The notes: generated by a model from the letters alone, not told the origin. DNA of 64,000 nt from Hellea sp. (GCA_013002305.1 JABDKG010000032.1:59549-123548), one strand, 5' to 3'; counted from the first letter of the stretch, positions 18,521 through 28,993 are shown. Made by a program: numbers and translations.

Positions 18521-19860
18521 GACATTAAATCCGTCAAAGACGCAACGTAAGCCTCAATGTCTTCATCCGTCACGACTTCGGTCGCCGTCACAAGAAGCAA
18601 ATCTTTTTGATCACCGGTCAAACGCGAAACCGGAACCCCGCCGAGGATGCCTTTCGCCGCAAGGGCCTCAACAACTTGATCTGCGTCCTTGGAAAGTCGC
18701 AGTGTAAATTCATTGAAGAAAGTCTCATTGACTAATTCAACACCCTCAATCGCCGAGAGCTTATCTGCAAGGGTGCAGGCATTAGCGTGATTGATTGCGG
18801 CCATTTGCCGAAGGCCCGCCTCACCAAGCAGCGTCATATGAATCGTAAAAGCTAAACAACACAGGCCGGAATTGGTGCAAATATTAGACGTCGCCTTTTC
18901 GCGGCGAATATGCTGTTCGCGTGTCGAAAGCGTAAGAACAAACCCTCGCTCGCCCTTAGCGTCCACTGTTTCGCCGCAAATCCGTCCGGGCATTTGCCGA
19001 ATCAGTTTCTGTCGGCAGGCAAATAAGCCGACGTGAGGCCCGCCAAAGTTAAGACCGACACCAATACCCTGACCTTCACCGACGACGATATCAGCGCCCT
19101 GCTCGCCCGGGCTTTTGATGGCGCCGAACGCAACGGGTTCATTGAAAACGGCGATTAGGAGCGCGCCAGCAGCGTGGGCCGCTTCGGCATATGGCTCGAG
19201 ATCAACGATCTCGCCGAATAGGTTCGGGGATTGCACCACAATGCAGGCGGTTTGTTCATCAATTTGATCAATGGCATTCGCATCATTTCCCGGAACAGCC
19301 GCGTTATGGGCGAGTTCTATCCCGAGATATTGCGCGACTGTTTGCGTTGCCGCCGCGTAGTGCGGATGCAGGCCGGACGCGAGTACGGCTTTCATTTTTT
19401 TTCCGCGTGCAACCCGCGTTGCCATTACGACCGCTTCGGCGCAGGCGGTTGAGCCGTCATACATAGAGGCGTTGGCGACTTCCATGCCGGTCAACATGGC
19501 GACCTGGGTCTGGAACTCAAATAATGTCTGGAGTGTACCTTGGGATATTTCAGGCTGATAAGGCGTGTAGGCGGTCAGAAATTCCGATCGCTGGATCAAA
19601 TGATCAACGCTGGATGGAATGTGGTGCTTATAGGCCCCGGCTCCGCAGAAAAACGGCGCAGCGCCAGCCGACATATTTTTGGCCTGTAGTCTGTTCATAT
19701 AACGCTCAACCGCCGCTTCGCTTTGATAGCGCGGCAGATCAATAAGATCATCAAGAACGGCTGCCTTGGGCACATCGACAAACAAATCATCTATTGAGTC
19801 AACACCGACTTTTGCCAGCATTTCCGCGCGGTCATTTTCATTGAGCGGTAAATAACGCAT
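18517..19860 (-). CDS. gcvPA: glycine dehydrogenase (decarboxylating) subunit 1
   Basis: A 447-residue N-terminal half of the split P-protein. [20 protein letters not shown] is a typical start for this subunit, [19 protein letters not shown] and [20 protein letters not shown] are strong signatures, and [13 protein letters not shown] follows near 270. It forms the heterodimer or tetramer with GcvPB that releases CO2 from glycine. The PLP Lys is in the other subunit, as expected. It lies 73 bases downstream of gcvH and overlaps the cupin gene by four bases. Confidence 0.97.
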   Translation of the reverse strand: MRYLPLNENDRAEMLAKVGVDSIDDLFVDVPKAAVLDDLIDLPRYQSEAAVERYMNRLQAKNMSAGAAPFFCGAGAYKHHIPSSVDHLIQRSEFLTAYTPYQPEISQGTLQTLFEFQTQVAMLTGMEVANASMYDGSTACAEAVVMATRVARGKKMKAVLASGLHPHYAAATQTVAQYLGIELAHNAAVPGNDANAIDQIDEQTACIVVQSPNLFGEIVDLEPYAEAAHAAGALLIAVFNEPVAFGAIKSPGEQGADIVVGEGQGIGVGLNFGGPHVGLFACRQKLIRQMPGRICGETVDAKGERGFVLTLSTREQHIRREKATSNICTNSGLCCLAFTIHMTLLGEAGLRQMAAINHANACTLADKLSAIEGVELVNETFFNEFTLRLSKDADQVVEALAAKGILGGVPVSRLTGDQKDLLLVTATEVVTDEDIEAYVASLTDLMS

Positions 19861-19933
19861 GATTACACCTTGGAATTAATCAGATTGAGAGCGGCATGTG
19901 AGCCCAGAAGAATATGGGCATCGCTTTTGCCAC

Positions 19934-20305
19934 TTAGAGCCCGTCGCAATACGTCTTATAGGCCGCTTCATCCATCAGAGCATCAAGCTCGGACGCGTCA
20001 GCGATTTTGATTTTAAAGAACCAGCCTGCGCCGCCAGCATCGGAATTGACGGTTTCCGGAGCGTCTTCGAGCGCGCCGTTGACTTCGGTCACATCACCGC
20101 CAACAGGAGCGTAAACATCTGATGCTGCTTTGACGGATTCGACCACCGCTGCATCGTCGCCTTTGGCGAAGCTGGCGCCGACATCGGGCACTTCGACAAA
20201 CACAATATCGCCAAGCGCCTTTTGGGCGTAGTCGGAAATTCCGACCGTGCCGACATCGCCATCGACGCTGATCCATTCGTGATCTTCAGAATAATAAGTA
20301 GTCAT
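19934..20305 (-). CDS. gcvH: glycine cleavage system H protein
   Basis: A 123-residue lipoyl carrier of normal length. [20 protein letters not shown] is the family start, and [17 protein letters not shown] carries the lipoylated Lys59. It shuttles the methylamine group from the P-protein to the T-protein and hydrogens to the L-protein. It lies 14 bases after gcvT in the riboswitch-controlled operon. The lipoamide dehydrogenase (L-protein) is not in this window, as is usual, because it is shared with 2-oxoacid dehydrogenases. Confidence 0.97.
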   Translation of the reverse strand: MTTYYSEDHEWISVDGDVGTVGISDYAQKALGDIVFVEVPDVGASFAKGDDAAVVESVKAASDVYAPVGGDVTEVNGALEDAPETVNSDAGGAGWFFKIKIADASELDALMDEAAYKTYCDGL

Positions 20306-20319
20306 TGCGGGGGTCCTCC

Positions 20320-21459
20320 TTAACCGCGGTGATAATTATGGGGCACAAATGGCAGCTTTACGACCTTTGCAGGCCGGGCTTTGCCCCGAACAATTAAGTT
20401 TAAATCTTTTCCGGCTTTGATATGGCTACGGGCAACATAGCCCATCGCAACAGGGCCGCCGACAGACGGGCCGAACCCGCCCGATGTGATCTCGCCAATT
20501 GTATTGCCGTCCAAATCTTGAATTTCAGTATGCTCGCGCGCCGGAGCCCGGCCTTCTGGCAAAATTCCTACGAGGCGCTTGCTTTGTTTATCGGCGATAT
20601 CCGCTTTTATCCGAGCCGCGCCGAAATAGTCGCCGCCATTGCGGCGGTGTTTAGGCACTGACCAGATCAGACCGGCTTCAATTGGCGAAACTGTTGTGTC
20701 GATATCGTGGCCGTAAAGACACAGCCCGGCTTCCATGCGAAGACTATCACGCGCGCCAAGGCCGATGAGCTCGACATCTTTATATTCCAGCATCTCTTCA
20801 ACAAAACGGTCAACGTCTTCATGTTTGACGGCCAGCTCATAACCGTCTTCGCCGGTATAGCCAGAGCGCGAAACATGACACCAAATATCATTTTTCCCGA
20901 CAGGCAAGTCCGTATGGGTCATAAAAGTTAGGTCTTTAAGCGCCGGCGCCATATCGCCAAGGACGTCAGCGGCTTTTGGACCCTGAAGCGCGATCAATGA
21001 GATTGAGTCGTCTTTGATGCTGAGCTTAATGCCGTCAGGAAGATGTTTTTCCAGATGAGCATAATCCTGATGTTTACAACCGGCATTGACGACAAGATAA
21101 AGCCAGTGTTCATGGCCGTCGAGGCAGAGCCGAGATATCATGAGATCATCAAGAATACCTCCGTCTTTATTGAGAAATTGTGAGTAACGCTGCTGTCCAG
21201 GCTCAAGACTTTGAATGTCAGCGGGCACGAGTTTTTCAAGCGCTTTAGCCGCTGTCACAAAGGTCCCGTCATCAGCAATGATAAAGCATTGACCCATATG
21301 CGAGACATCAAAAAGTCCGCATTTCTCGCGCGTGTGAAGATGTTCTCTCATAATGCCGAGCGGATATTGCACTGGCATTTCATAGCCCGCAAAAGGAACC
21401 ATTTTGGCACCGGCGGCGACGTGCCTGGCATGGAGTTGTGTCTGTTTTAATTCACTCAT
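20320..21459 (-). CDS. gcvT: aminomethyltransferase (glycine cleavage T protein)
   Basis: A 379-residue folate-binding enzyme. [20 protein letters not shown] at the N-terminus, [10 protein letters not shown] (folate site Asp) and [15 protein letters not shown], then [13 protein letters not shown] and [20 protein letters not shown], are the standard T-protein motifs. It transfers the aminomethyl carbon from GcvH to tetrahydrofolate and releases ammonia. It is the first gene of the operon, directly downstream of the tandem glycine riboswitch; about 30 bases separate aptamer and start codon. A GAGGTG ribosome site lies 4 bases upstream. Confidence 0.97.
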   Translation of the reverse strand: MSELKQTQLHARHVAAGAKMVPFAGYEMPVQYPLGIMREHLHTREKCGLFDVSHMGQCFIIADDGTFVTAAKALEKLVPADIQSLEPGQQRYSQFLNKDGGILDDLMISRLCLDGHEHWLYLVVNAGCKHQDYAHLEKHLPDGIKLSIKDDSISLIALQGPKAADVLGDMAPALKDLTFMTHTDLPVGKNDIWCHVSRSGYTGEDGYELAVKHEDVDRFVEEMLEYKDVELIGLGARDSLRMEAGLCLYGHDIDTTVSPIEAGLIWSVPKHRRNGGDYFGAARIKADIADKQSKRLVGILPEGRAPAREHTEIQDLDGNTIGEITSGGFGPSVGGPVAMGYVARSHIKAGKDLNLIVRGKARPAKVVKLPFVPHNYHRG

Positions 21460-21489
21460 AGGTGCACCTCGCGATCTAACGCTATCGTG

Positions 21490-21664
21490 CCACCAGCTGT
21501 CCTTTCGGGCCTGAGAGATTTACTCCTTCGGCGGGGCCTTTCACCTATTTGGGGCCCTCTTTCCAGCTTTTAACATCCATCGGTCCGTTTGCCTGAGCGT
21601 TTCCGGTAGCGGTTGCGTCTTCGGCGGTCGTTTTATTTCTCCGACTCTCTCCCGATGGGTGCCG
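21490..21664 (-). ncRNA. tandem glycine riboswitch
   Basis: On the minus strand two glycine aptamers occur in series. The first (about 21664-21575) has CGGGAGAGAG, CCGCCGAAGACGCAA, CGCTCAGGCAAACGGACCGATGG. The second (about 21565-21490) has GGAAAGAGGG, CCGCCGAAGGAGTAA and CTCTCAGGCCCGAAAGGACAG. The GCCGAAG core, the CTCAGG core and the GGACAG end are the conserved glycine-binding and closing elements. It lies just upstream of gcvT and should turn on the cleavage operon when glycine is high. The open frame seen across it is not a gene. Confidence 0.95.
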
Positions 21665-21665
21665 T

Positions 21666-21695
21666 TTTATAGGCCAAAGGTAGATTTTATTGCAA
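21666..21695 (-). promoter_or_regulatory. candidate sigma-70 promoter of the gcv operon
   Basis: On the minus strand TTGCAA (21695-21690) and TATAAA (21671-21666) are 18 bases apart. Transcription would start about 7 bases later, at the first base of the glycine riboswitch, which supports the call. Confidence 0.6.
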
Positions 21696-21915
21696 TAGGG
21701 AAATGGGTCAGAGAGAAAATCAATGTCACATTTGCAATAATTCCCGATGTGTGAGTGTGACTTCAAGGTAGATGTATATCTATTTGCAACTTTTGTATGC
21801 ACTTAATGGCTTCCCTTAACCAATATGCAAGTATTTTCAAGTTATACAACCTTTGCGTTAATTGAGTAATTTCATTGCTAATGTGGGCCGCTAAGGCCAA
21901 AAATCGGAGACGCAA
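21696..21915. other. intergenic region between the gcv operon and the double-receiver gene
   Basis: This AT-rich stretch holds the upstream side of the gcv promoter and the leader of the response-regulator gene. TTAACCAAT near 21811 resembles a CtrA half-site, with one mismatch. GGCCGCTAAGGCC near 21886-21898 is a short hairpin just before the CGGAGA ribosome site of the receiver gene. No coding potential was seen. Confidence 0.4.
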
Positions 21916-22788
21916 ATGACGAATGAAGGACATAACCAGCACAATAAATCCTCGGTGCTGATTATTAATGACATTGAGATAGACAGCACAGAGCTAGATG
22001 AAAAACTGAAACTATCGGATTATAATCCGATATTTGTTTCGCAACCGGGTAAGGGGTTGACCTTACTACAACATGCAAGAGGTCTCAGTAATCCCATAAA
22101 GGCTATAATTTGCAATGCAGGAATGTCAGGGATGAATGTATTTCAATTTGTTAGAATGGTTAAAGAGGATGTAGGTCTCAACCAACTCCCCATCATTATT
22201 CTGTCTTCTGAAAATATCAGTATTATGGGGAACAATTATCGAGATGAACCTACCGTCACAATTTTGAAGCGGCCCTACTCGCGCGAACAGCTTAACCAAG
22301 CCATTGAATTTCAAAATCCAGACCAAAAGCCGATTGAAGAGCCACGCCAGCAACGGCCGAACGCCATTCGCATTTTAGCAGCTGATGATGATCCTATTAA
22401 TTTAGTGGTGATTAAAAGCCTTCTCAATATGGCTGGGTATAAAGTTGATACGGTCAAAGACGGCGTTGAAGCGGTCAAGGCGGTTATGAACGCGCCTTAT
22501 GATCTTATCTTAATGGATATTTGCATGCCGATAATGGACGGCGTTTTCGCGACAATTCAAATTCGTGAAATCGAAAAGAAAAACGAGAAACCACCTGTAC
22601 CAATCGTGGCCGTCACGGCTCATTTTACGCCTAGTCAAAGACAAAGATATTTGGAAGCAGGCATGAATGATGTCATTGCCAAACCTATCAGCAAAATAGC
22701 GATTGATGATTGCCTGCAAAATTGGTGCTCGCGATATTCGGAATTAGATCAGGATCCTGTTGAGATCCGCCATACATTAACAGGTTAA
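21916..22788 (+). CDS. double receiver-domain response regulator (first domain degenerate)
   Basis: A 290-residue protein made of two CheY-like domains. In the first (about 14-133) the phospho-acceptor position reads AIICNAGMSG with Asn67 instead of Asp, while the Lys in ILKRPYS is kept, so it is probably not phosphorylated. The second (about 151-275) is complete: ADDDPIN acidic pocket, LILMDICMPIMDG with Asp201, VAVTAH, and VIAKPIS Lys. There is no output domain, so it should act by protein contact, as with DivK-like or phosphorelay adaptors. No histidine kinase lies nearby. It ends one base before the argS stop on the other strand. Confidence 0.88.
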   Translation: MTNEGHNQHNKSSVLIINDIEIDSTELDEKLKLSDYNPIFVSQPGKGLTLLQHARGLSNPIKAIICNAGMSGMNVFQFVRMVKEDVGLNQLPIIILSSENISIMGNNYRDEPTVTILKRPYSREQLNQAIEFQNPDQKPIEEPRQQRPNAIRILAADDDPINLVVIKSLLNMAGYKVDTVKDGVEAVKAVMNAPYDLILMDICMPIMDGVFATIQIREIEKKNEKPPVPIVAVTAHFTPSQRQRYLEAGMNDVIAKPISKIAIDDCLQNWCSRYSELDQDPVEIRHTLTG

Positions 22789-22789
22789 T

Positions 22790-24580
22790 CTACATATGTT
22801 CTGGGACGTCAATTCCAATTATTTCTAAACCAAGGATGAGCTGACGTAATGCCAATTCCGTAAATGATAGGCGTGAGGCCTTTATGTCATCAGGGGTCTG
22901 ATCGGCGAGGATAGGACACTCCGTGTAGAAGCGAGAAAAACTCTGAGCGAGCCTGTAAATATGCTCACACAGAATATGCGGAGCCCTTTTGGAAGCTGCA
23001 TTCGCCACGGCGCGATCAAACGCATCCAACGACAAGAGAAGCTGCGCTTCGGCTTTGTCGGTTATTTTGATCGGCCCATCAGTGATGCCGTTCTTGGCGG
23101 CGCGGCGCAGCAATGACTTCATTCGCACCGCCGCATATAAAAGATAAGGCCCTGTCTTACCTTCAAACGCTGTAAACCGGTCAACGTCAAAGACGTAATT
23201 GGTGGTCCGTTGGTTCTGTAGATCCGCAAATTTGAGTGCAGCCATACCAACTTTGTTGGCAATATCGGCGCGTTCTTCCACGGCAAAGTCTTGGCCAATC
23301 CCAGACTCTTCGAGCCGTTTAGCCGCAGCATCGCGCATCATTTTAGTGAGGTCAGCCAAGCGCAGCACCCCGCCATCCCGCGTCGTGAACGGTTTGCCAT
23401 CTTTACCATTGACCGTGCCAAATCCGAGATGTTCTAGCTGATCGCGTTGATACCATCCTGCTTTTACAGCAGCGCGAAAAACCTGATCGAAATGCAAGGC
23501 TTGGCGTTGATCAACTACATATAGGATGAGGTCCGGATTGATTTCAACTTTGCGGTCAATGAGCGTGGCCAGATCTGTCGTGTGGTAGAGCACTGCACCG
23601 GTCCGGGCCCGAAGCATTACCGGCGGGATACCTTTACGATCTTCCGCGTCATAGCTCTCATCAACAGGAATGATCAGCGCGCCGTCGCTTTCTTCCGTGA
23701 TACCCATTTTCTGCAGGTCTTCAATCATGCCCGTGATCAAAGGATCAACAGAGGCTTCGCCCTTCCAGAGATCAAATTCTACACCCAGTTCGCCATATCC
23801 ATTTTTGAGATACTCAATCGAAATTCGAATGAAGTGATCGAGCAGCGCCCGATATCCGGGTCGGCCGGATTGTAATTCTGCGGTCGCTTGCTGCGATAGT
23901 TTCAGGCGTTCTGGGTCGGCCTTTGATTTAGCGCTTGCCGCTGGATAGAGCCGCGCCATATCATCCATCGTCACCGGACTGGTTTCAGGAAAGCCGTCCG
24001 TCACGCTTTTGTCGAAATAGATTAGATCAGGCTGCTCTTCCTGAAGTTCGGATATTAGGTGGCCCATTTGCAGCCCCCAATCCCCGAGGTGAACATCGCC
24101 AATGACTTGATGTCCCCGAAAGCGCATTAATCTTTTGAGCGCTTCACCTATAACCGCAGAGCGCAAATGGCCGACATGCATTGGCTTGGCTACATTTGCG
24201 CCGCCATAATCGATTACGATTTTTTTAGGTTCAGCTTTGAGTGCGCCGGCCCGTTCATCGCTAACAAGCTGATTGGCGCGGTCAGCAACCAAATCCTCGG
24301 AGGGAGTAATATTGATGAAACCGGGGCCTGCGATTTCGAGGCCCGCTACGGCATTATGGCTCTGAAGTTTTTCGACCACCCTACCGGCGATTTCCCGCGG
24401 ATTAGACTTTTCACCTTGTTTCTTTAGTAAGCCAGCGGCCGCCATCGAGCCATTACATTGGAACGGTGCAAGATCCGGACGATCTGATTCGCGCACGGCA
24501 CCAAACTCGGCCGGGAATCCCAAATCCTCAAAGGCGGCGCGAACTGCGCCGTCCAGAATATCCAAAATGGAAGATGACAT
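22790..24580 (-). CDS. argS: arginine--tRNA ligase
   Basis: A 596-residue class I synthetase of normal length. GGANVAKPMHVGHLRSAVIG holds the HIGH-type motif (HVGH), VYDFDVDRF-like and LLYAAVRMKSLLRRA belong to the C-terminal DALR anticodon domain, and GKPFTTRDGGVLRLADL is the KMSKS-equivalent of ArgS, which usually lacks the canonical Lys. It charges tRNA-Arg and needs the tRNA for activation. A lipoprotein gene lies just upstream on the same strand, 8 bases away, suggesting co-transcription. Confidence 0.97.
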   Translation of the reverse strand: MSSSILDILDGAVRAAFEDLGFPAEFGAVRESDRPDLAPFQCNGSMAAAGLLKKQGEKSNPREIAGRVVEKLQSHNAVAGLEIAGPGFINITPSEDLVADRANQLVSDERAGALKAEPKKIVIDYGGANVAKPMHVGHLRSAVIGEALKRLMRFRGHQVIGDVHLGDWGLQMGHLISELQEEQPDLIYFDKSVTDGFPETSPVTMDDMARLYPAASAKSKADPERLKLSQQATAELQSGRPGYRALLDHFIRISIEYLKNGYGELGVEFDLWKGEASVDPLITGMIEDLQKMGITEESDGALIIPVDESYDAEDRKGIPPVMLRARTGAVLYHTTDLATLIDRKVEINPDLILYVVDQRQALHFDQVFRAAVKAGWYQRDQLEHLGFGTVNGKDGKPFTTRDGGVLRLADLTKMMRDAAAKRLEESGIGQDFAVEERADIANKVGMAALKFADLQNQRTTNYVFDVDRFTAFEGKTGPYLLYAAVRMKSLLRRAAKNGITDGPIKITDKAEAQLLLSLDAFDRAVANAASKRAPHILCEHIYRLAQSFSRFYTECPILADQTPDDIKASRLSFTELALRQLILGLEIIGIDVPEHM

Positions 24581-24588
24581 AACTGTCT

Positions 24589-25170
24589 CTAGTTTTGACC
24601 TACGGAGACCCGGAAGCGTTTGCCGGCTTCATTAAAGGCGCGCTGCTCGTCAGTGACAACAAATCCTGTCACAATTTCAAAATTGACGCCGGACGTATTT
24701 TCGCCTGCGCGAGGGATCAAAATTTTGTCGATTTTTTCGGTCATACTTACGCGGTCCTCGCCCGGTTTAAACGTGACCGTTATCGGGAAAATTTCCTTGT
24801 GAATGACGGCAACATTTTTTCGTGTAACCGCTACAAAATATTCATAGGTCGCTGTGCTGCCCGTTGCCGCCGGCCCGCGGCCAAATTCCATGTCTATTTC
24901 AAGATCGGCGACAATCGGGTTGGTTCCGTAATAACGGCAAAGACTTCTAATCTTGCCCATCTCGCCCGTAAAACCTACATTGGCGAAGCTTTCCGCCCCT
25001 TTTATCTCAACGATACGCTGAGCGTCATAGAGTGAAAATGCTCTAGGGCACGGGCCCGGATTGCTCTCAGCGGCTTCGCCGATTTTCAGCACTTCTTTGG
25101 TCGACTGACAGCCGGCTAATGCCGCACTTACTACCATTAATGCGCCTGCAATTAATTTCGCTTTGCCCAT
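24589..25170 (-). CDS. putative lipoprotein of unknown function
   Basis: A 193-residue protein with a lipoprotein signal: a Lys-containing start, a hydrophobic run and the lipobox LAGC with Cys21. The mature part contains CPRAFSLYDAQRIVEIKG and SLCRYYGTNPIVADLEIDME, with two further cysteines that could form a disulfide, and a beta-rich C-terminal half with EYFVAVTRKNVAVIHKEIF. This looks like an alphaproteobacterial envelope lipoprotein family, but I cannot name it. It is upstream of argS by 8 bases and divergent from ispH. Confidence 0.75.
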   Translation of the reverse strand: MGKAKLIAGALMVVSAALAGCQSTKEVLKIGEAAESNPGPCPRAFSLYDAQRIVEIKGAESFANVGFTGEMGKIRSLCRYYGTNPIVADLEIDMEFGRGPAATGSTATYEYFVAVTRKNVAVIHKEIFPITVTFKPGEDRVSMTEKIDKILIPRAGENTSGVNFEIVTGFVVTDEQRAFNEAGKRFRVSVGQN

Positions 25171-25320
25171 GTTTTTACCTTATGTGGGTTGACCCTGACT
25201 CGGCTATAGCCTGCTTTCGCGCAGTCTGCTACAGCACAGTGCACGCAATGTCTACTATAGGGTTCCTAGGGCACCTGCAACGGCGTTTGAACCGAAGTAT
25301 GACTAGATGAGGAATTTTTA

Positions 25321-26277
25321 ATGCAACCTGCCAATGACAGGCTGAAGAAAGACGTTCTTCTGGCAGCGCCCAGGGGATTTTGCGCAGGAGTCGACCGTGC
25401 CATTCAAATTGTTGAGCAATCAATCGAAAAATACGGCGCGCCTGTTTATGTCCGTCACGAGATTGTACATAACACTCATGTCGTCAGTAAACTTGAAAAT
25501 ATGGGTGCAATTTTCGTCGAAGAACTGGATGAATGTCCGGACGATCGACCGGTCGTATTTTCCGCTCACGGCGTTCCCAAATCAGTTCCGGCTGACGCTG
25601 CATCCCGCGACATGCATTTTCTCGACGCCACCTGCCCCTTAGTGTCAAAAGTTCATGTTGAAGCCGAAAAGCACAAACGCGAGGGTCGTCATATTTTATT
25701 GATCGGCCATGCTGGTCACCCGGAGGTCGTCGGTACAATGGGCCAATTACCACCTGGCTCAATGACTTTGATCGAAAACGAATCCGATGCAGCTAATTAT
25801 CAGACTGACAATCCTGAAAACCTTGCACTTGTAACGCAAACAACTCTGTCGGTGGACGATACACGCGAGATCATTCGGATCCTGTTAGAGCGGTTTCCAA
25901 CTATTGCTCTGCCTTATAAGGAGGATATTTGCTACGCCACAACCAACCGCCAAGCGGCCGTCAAAGAGATCGCCGCAAAATGCGATTTGTTTATGGTGAT
26001 CGGGTCACAAACTTCATCAAATTCCAAACGCCTTGTCGAAGTCGCTATAAAGGCAGGTGCGGGCTCCGCGATGTTAATTTCCGGCGCAGAAAGCCTGGAT
26101 TGGGCTTTAATTGAAAGATGTGAAACCATTGGGTTATCTGCCGGTGCCAGCGCACCCGAATATCTTACCGACGGTGTCATTGCGGCGCTGAATTCACGAT
26201 ATGAAATTGCTCTGAAAGAAGTCAGGGTAACCGACGAGAGTGTCATATTCAGATTGCCGAGGGAACTCAGGGCCTGA
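25321..26277 (+). CDS. ispH: 4-hydroxy-3-methylbut-2-enyl diphosphate reductase
   Basis: A 318-residue iron-sulfur enzyme, the last step of the MEP isoprenoid pathway, making IPP and DMAPP. The three cluster cysteines lie in [26 protein letters not shown] and [35 protein letters not shown] and [14 protein letters not shown] are the substrate-site motifs. The ATG follows GAGGAAT by a few bases. The last base of its TGA is shared with the rnhA ATG region (stop and start overlap), so ispH-rnhA-selO form an operon. Confidence 0.97.
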   Translation: MQPANDRLKKDVLLAAPRGFCAGVDRAIQIVEQSIEKYGAPVYVRHEIVHNTHVVSKLENMGAIFVEELDECPDDRPVVFSAHGVPKSVPADAASRDMHFLDATCPLVSKVHVEAEKHKREGRHILLIGHAGHPEVVGTMGQLPPGSMTLIENESDAANYQTDNPENLALVTQTTLSVDDTREIIRILLERFPTIALPYKEDICYATTNRQAAVKEIAAKCDLFMVIGSQTSSNSKRLVEVAIKAGAGSAMLISGAESLDWALIERCETIGLSAGASAPEYLTDGVIAALNSRYEIALKEVRVTDESVIFRLPRELRA

Positions 26278-26726
26278 TGTCAGAAAAATTGATTATTTAT
26301 ACGGATGGTGCCTGTTCAGGTAATCCAGGGCCGGGTGGATGGGGCGTTCTCATGCGCTTTGGCGATAAGGAAAAAGAGCTTTGGGGCGGCGACGCTGATA
26401 CCACAAATAACCGCATGGAATTAATGGCCGCAATTCAGGCACTGCGCGCCATCAAGCCGGGGTTTAAAGGATCGATCACGCTTTGGACTGACAGCACTTA
26501 CGTTCTTAAGGGGATTACCGAATGGATCCATGGCTGGAAAGCCCGAGGATGGAAAAAATCTGATAAGAAACCAGTCCTGAATAAGGATCTTTGGCAAGAG
26601 CTCGATATCGAGAATGAAAAGCGCGATATTATCTGGAAATGGGTCAAAGGTCACACCGGTGAAGAAGGCAATGAACGGGCCGATGAGCTAGCCCGGCGCG
26701 GTATTCCCATTTGTGAAGAAGAATGA
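26277..26726 (+). CDS. rnhA: ribonuclease HI
   Basis: A 149-residue enzyme of normal length. The catalytic acids are in [18 protein letters not shown] (Asp), [13 protein letters not shown] (Glu), LWTDSTYV (Asp) and [14 protein letters not shown] (Asp); the basic handle region [18 protein letters not shown] is present. It cuts the RNA strand of RNA-DNA hybrids. Its start overlaps the ispH stop and its end overlaps selO by four bases, so it is the middle gene of a coupled trio. Confidence 0.97.
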   Translation: MSEKLIIYTDGACSGNPGPGGWGVLMRFGDKEKELWGGDADTTNNRMELMAAIQALRAIKPGFKGSITLWTDSTYVLKGITEWIHGWKARGWKKSDKKPVLNKDLWQELDIENEKRDIIWKWVKGHTGEEGNERADELARRGIPICEEE

Positions 26727-28183
26727 CCGGCAAGCCCGCTTTATCTGACCTATCTTACCGAGCGTTACCGAACTTTTTCTATAGCGAAGTTCCCGTCGCG
26801 AAATATGAGAAGATCAAACCCGTAATCTTGAACGAACGTCTTGCTAAAGAGCTCGGTTTCGAAAAGAAATGGCTTGGCACTTTAGACGGACTTTCGGTGC
26901 TATCTGGGCAATCCTCTCTGGCGGTTGAAGGACCCATTGCCATGGCCTATGGCGGCCATCAATTTGGACATTGGTCCGGGATGCTCGGGGACGGCCGGGC
27001 TATGCTCGTTGCCGAACGAAAAGACGCAGCCGGACATTTGCACGAGCTGCATCTTAAAGGTTCAGGCCAGACGCCCTATTCGCGGCGTGGTGATGGCAAG
27101 GCAACGCTGGGTTCGGCTATTCGCGAATATATTGTCAGCGAGGCCATGCATGCGCTTGGCGTCCCAACATCACGGTCTCTGTCCGTCATTTTGACCGGAG
27201 AAAAAATAATCCGCGACGGCTATGAGCCGGGCGCAGTCTTGTGCCGAACCGCGCGCAGCCATATTCGTGTTGGCACTTTTCAAATTGCTGCAGCCTCGGG
27301 AGACTCTGAGAATGTCAAAGCGTTAGCAGACTTTGCCATCGACCGGCTTGAACCAAGCGCACCAAAATATGGGCCCGAACGATATGGGTATTTCTTAGAA
27401 CAGGTTTCCGCACGTCAGGCCGAACTGGTTGCAAAATGGATGGGATTTGGGTTTATTCACGGCGTCATGAACACGGACAATATGTGTGTCTCAGGAGAAA
27501 CAATTGACTATGGCCCATGCGCGTTCATAGATGAATTTCACCCTGGGAAAACCTTCAGCTCAATTGATCGCAATGGCCGATATGCTTGGAACCGCCAGGC
27601 CGAAATGGCGCATTGGAATTTAATGCGATTAGCTGAGTCGCTATTACCGCTGCTCGGGCAAGACGAAGAAATGCAAATGCAAGCCGCCGAACAACATCTG
27701 AATATTTTTGTGCCAAAATTTGAAGCCGCGTTTCAACAAATTATGGCCAACAAACTCGGTCTATCCAGAAACACGATCAACGACGATGATTTCTTAAATG
27801 AGACCTTTAAAGCGATGACCTTAGCCAAGGTCGATTTCACCCTATTTTTTCGCCGATTGACTCAACAAATTGCAGTCAATGACTTCACACCGCTGCTGGA
27901 TTTGTTTCGCGACCGAAAGATTGGCGAGGCATGGCTCTCGCTTTGGAAGAGCCGAGTCTCAAATCCGGATTTAGAGGCTATGCAGGCCGCAAATCCGATC
28001 ATAATCGCCCGTAATCACAGGGTCGAAGAAGCAATAGCGGCGGCCAATAATAGTGATTTTGATCCGTTCAAAAAGCTTCTGGCCGCAATAAGCAGTCCCT
28101 TTCAAGAACGGCCGGAATTTGCGGACTTTGAAGTCCCTCCAAGCGAAAATGAGATCGTTCATCAGACTTTTTGTGGAACTTAG
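26723..28183 (+). CDS. selO: protein adenylyltransferase SelO (YdiU/UPF0061 family)
   Basis: A 486-residue pseudokinase-fold AMP transferase of normal length. [58 protein letters not shown] and [20 protein letters not shown], then YGPCAFID, are the conserved SelO motifs, with the inverted ATP-binding arrangement known from the family. It attaches AMP to Ser/Thr/Tyr of proteins and is linked to redox stress in other bacteria. Four-base overlap with rnhA suggests an operon with ispH. The C-terminus lacks the usual YSCSS-type Cys motif seen in some homologues. Confidence 0.93.
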   Translation: MTGKPALSDLSYRALPNFFYSEVPVAKYEKIKPVILNERLAKELGFEKKWLGTLDGLSVLSGQSSLAVEGPIAMAYGGHQFGHWSGMLGDGRAMLVAERKDAAGHLHELHLKGSGQTPYSRRGDGKATLGSAIREYIVSEAMHALGVPTSRSLSVILTGEKIIRDGYEPGAVLCRTARSHIRVGTFQIAAASGDSENVKALADFAIDRLEPSAPKYGPERYGYFLEQVSARQAELVAKWMGFGFIHGVMNTDNMCVSGETIDYGPCAFIDEFHPGKTFSSIDRNGRYAWNRQAEMAHWNLMRLAESLLPLLGQDEEMQMQAAEQHLNIFVPKFEAAFQQIMANKLGLSRNTINDDDFLNETFKAMTLAKVDFTLFFRRLTQQIAVNDFTPLLDLFRDRKIGEAWLSLWKSRVSNPDLEAMQAANPIIIARNHRVEEAIAAANNSDFDPFKKLLAAISSPFQERPEFADFEVPPSENEIVHQTFCGT

Positions 28184-28270
28184 GGATGAACCTTATATTC
28201 GAGATTTGCCGTTACTAAATTGCCCGAGTAGTGCATTAAACATTTCGCTAGGTTTGGCAATTCTCGCTGA

Positions 28271-28993
28271 TTAAACAGCGCCGAAAACTTTTCGAAGTAT
28301 CTCGCTGGTCCGTTTGGCCGGATTATCGCGAATGGCCTTTTCTTCGTCGGCAACATAAGTGAACAATCCTTTCAGGCCGAAATCAACACCATGTCCAATC
28401 AAATCGCGTCTCGCATCGGCTCCCAGTTGCGGCGCCAGCGGAATTGACCGAAGCTGCGAAGTGACATCGTCAAGCAAACGCAGCGCACCCGTTTGGCCCA
28501 GCGCGTCTTTCATAATTGGACTGAACAGATTGGCCAGACTCGCCGAAGTCGTATCGCGCAAATAGGTCGTGGCGGCATCGTCAGGACCTTTGACAATGTT
28601 GATTGCGTCAGAAATCGATAGGGACGTAATCGCATCAACAAAGATTTTTTTGGCGACGGGTACGGCCTTCTCTGCGCCGCGGTTGAGCTGCTGATGGAGC
28701 TCATTCAAGATACCGTCCGCTCCAACAATTGCGAGGGCTGACCTAATATCATTTAGCGTATTAGGCAGCGGGATTTTGACCCGGCCATTTTGCCAAAAAC
28801 CGTCCAGAATTCCGATCTTACCGATCGCATGATCTACACCATTATTGAGAGCAGCTTTAATTCCAAGTGCTGCGTCGGCCTGAGACAAGCCAAACCCACT
28901 TGGTAGTCCAATGGGTAAATTGGTAGTTTCACAGGCACCTAAAAGCGCGGTTGACGACAATCCTAATACTAAAAAACGACGATCTATTTCCAT
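28271..28993 (-). CDS. DUF4197 family lipoprotein
   Basis: A 240-residue protein. An RR-containing start (MEIDRRFLVLGLSSTALLGA) and lipobox LLGAC (Cys20) suggest export, possibly by Tat, and lipid attachment. LSQADAALGIKAALNNGVDH and KIPLPNTL are typical of DUF4197 proteins, as are the helical repeats with DAINIVKGPDDAATTYLRD and GLKGLFTYVADEEKAIRDN. Members are periplasmic or outer-membrane-attached helical proteins of unknown role. It is convergent with selO. Confidence 0.85.
   Translation of the reverse strand: MEIDRRFLVLGLSSTALLGACETTNLPIGLPSGFGLSQADAALGIKAALNNGVDHAIGKIGILDGFWQNGRVKIPLPNTLNDIRSALAIVGADGILNELHQQLNRGAEKAVPVAKKIFVDAITSLSISDAINIVKGPDDAATTYLRDTTSASLANLFSPIMKDALGQTGALRLLDDVTSQLRSIPLAPQLGADARRDLIGHGVDFGLKGLFTYVADEEKAIRDNPAKRTSEILRKVFGAV

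Noticed and set aside
21545..21802. 85-residue open frame on the minus strand
   Set aside because: It lies inside the tandem glycine riboswitch and its promoter, has no ribosome site and no protein-like composition.
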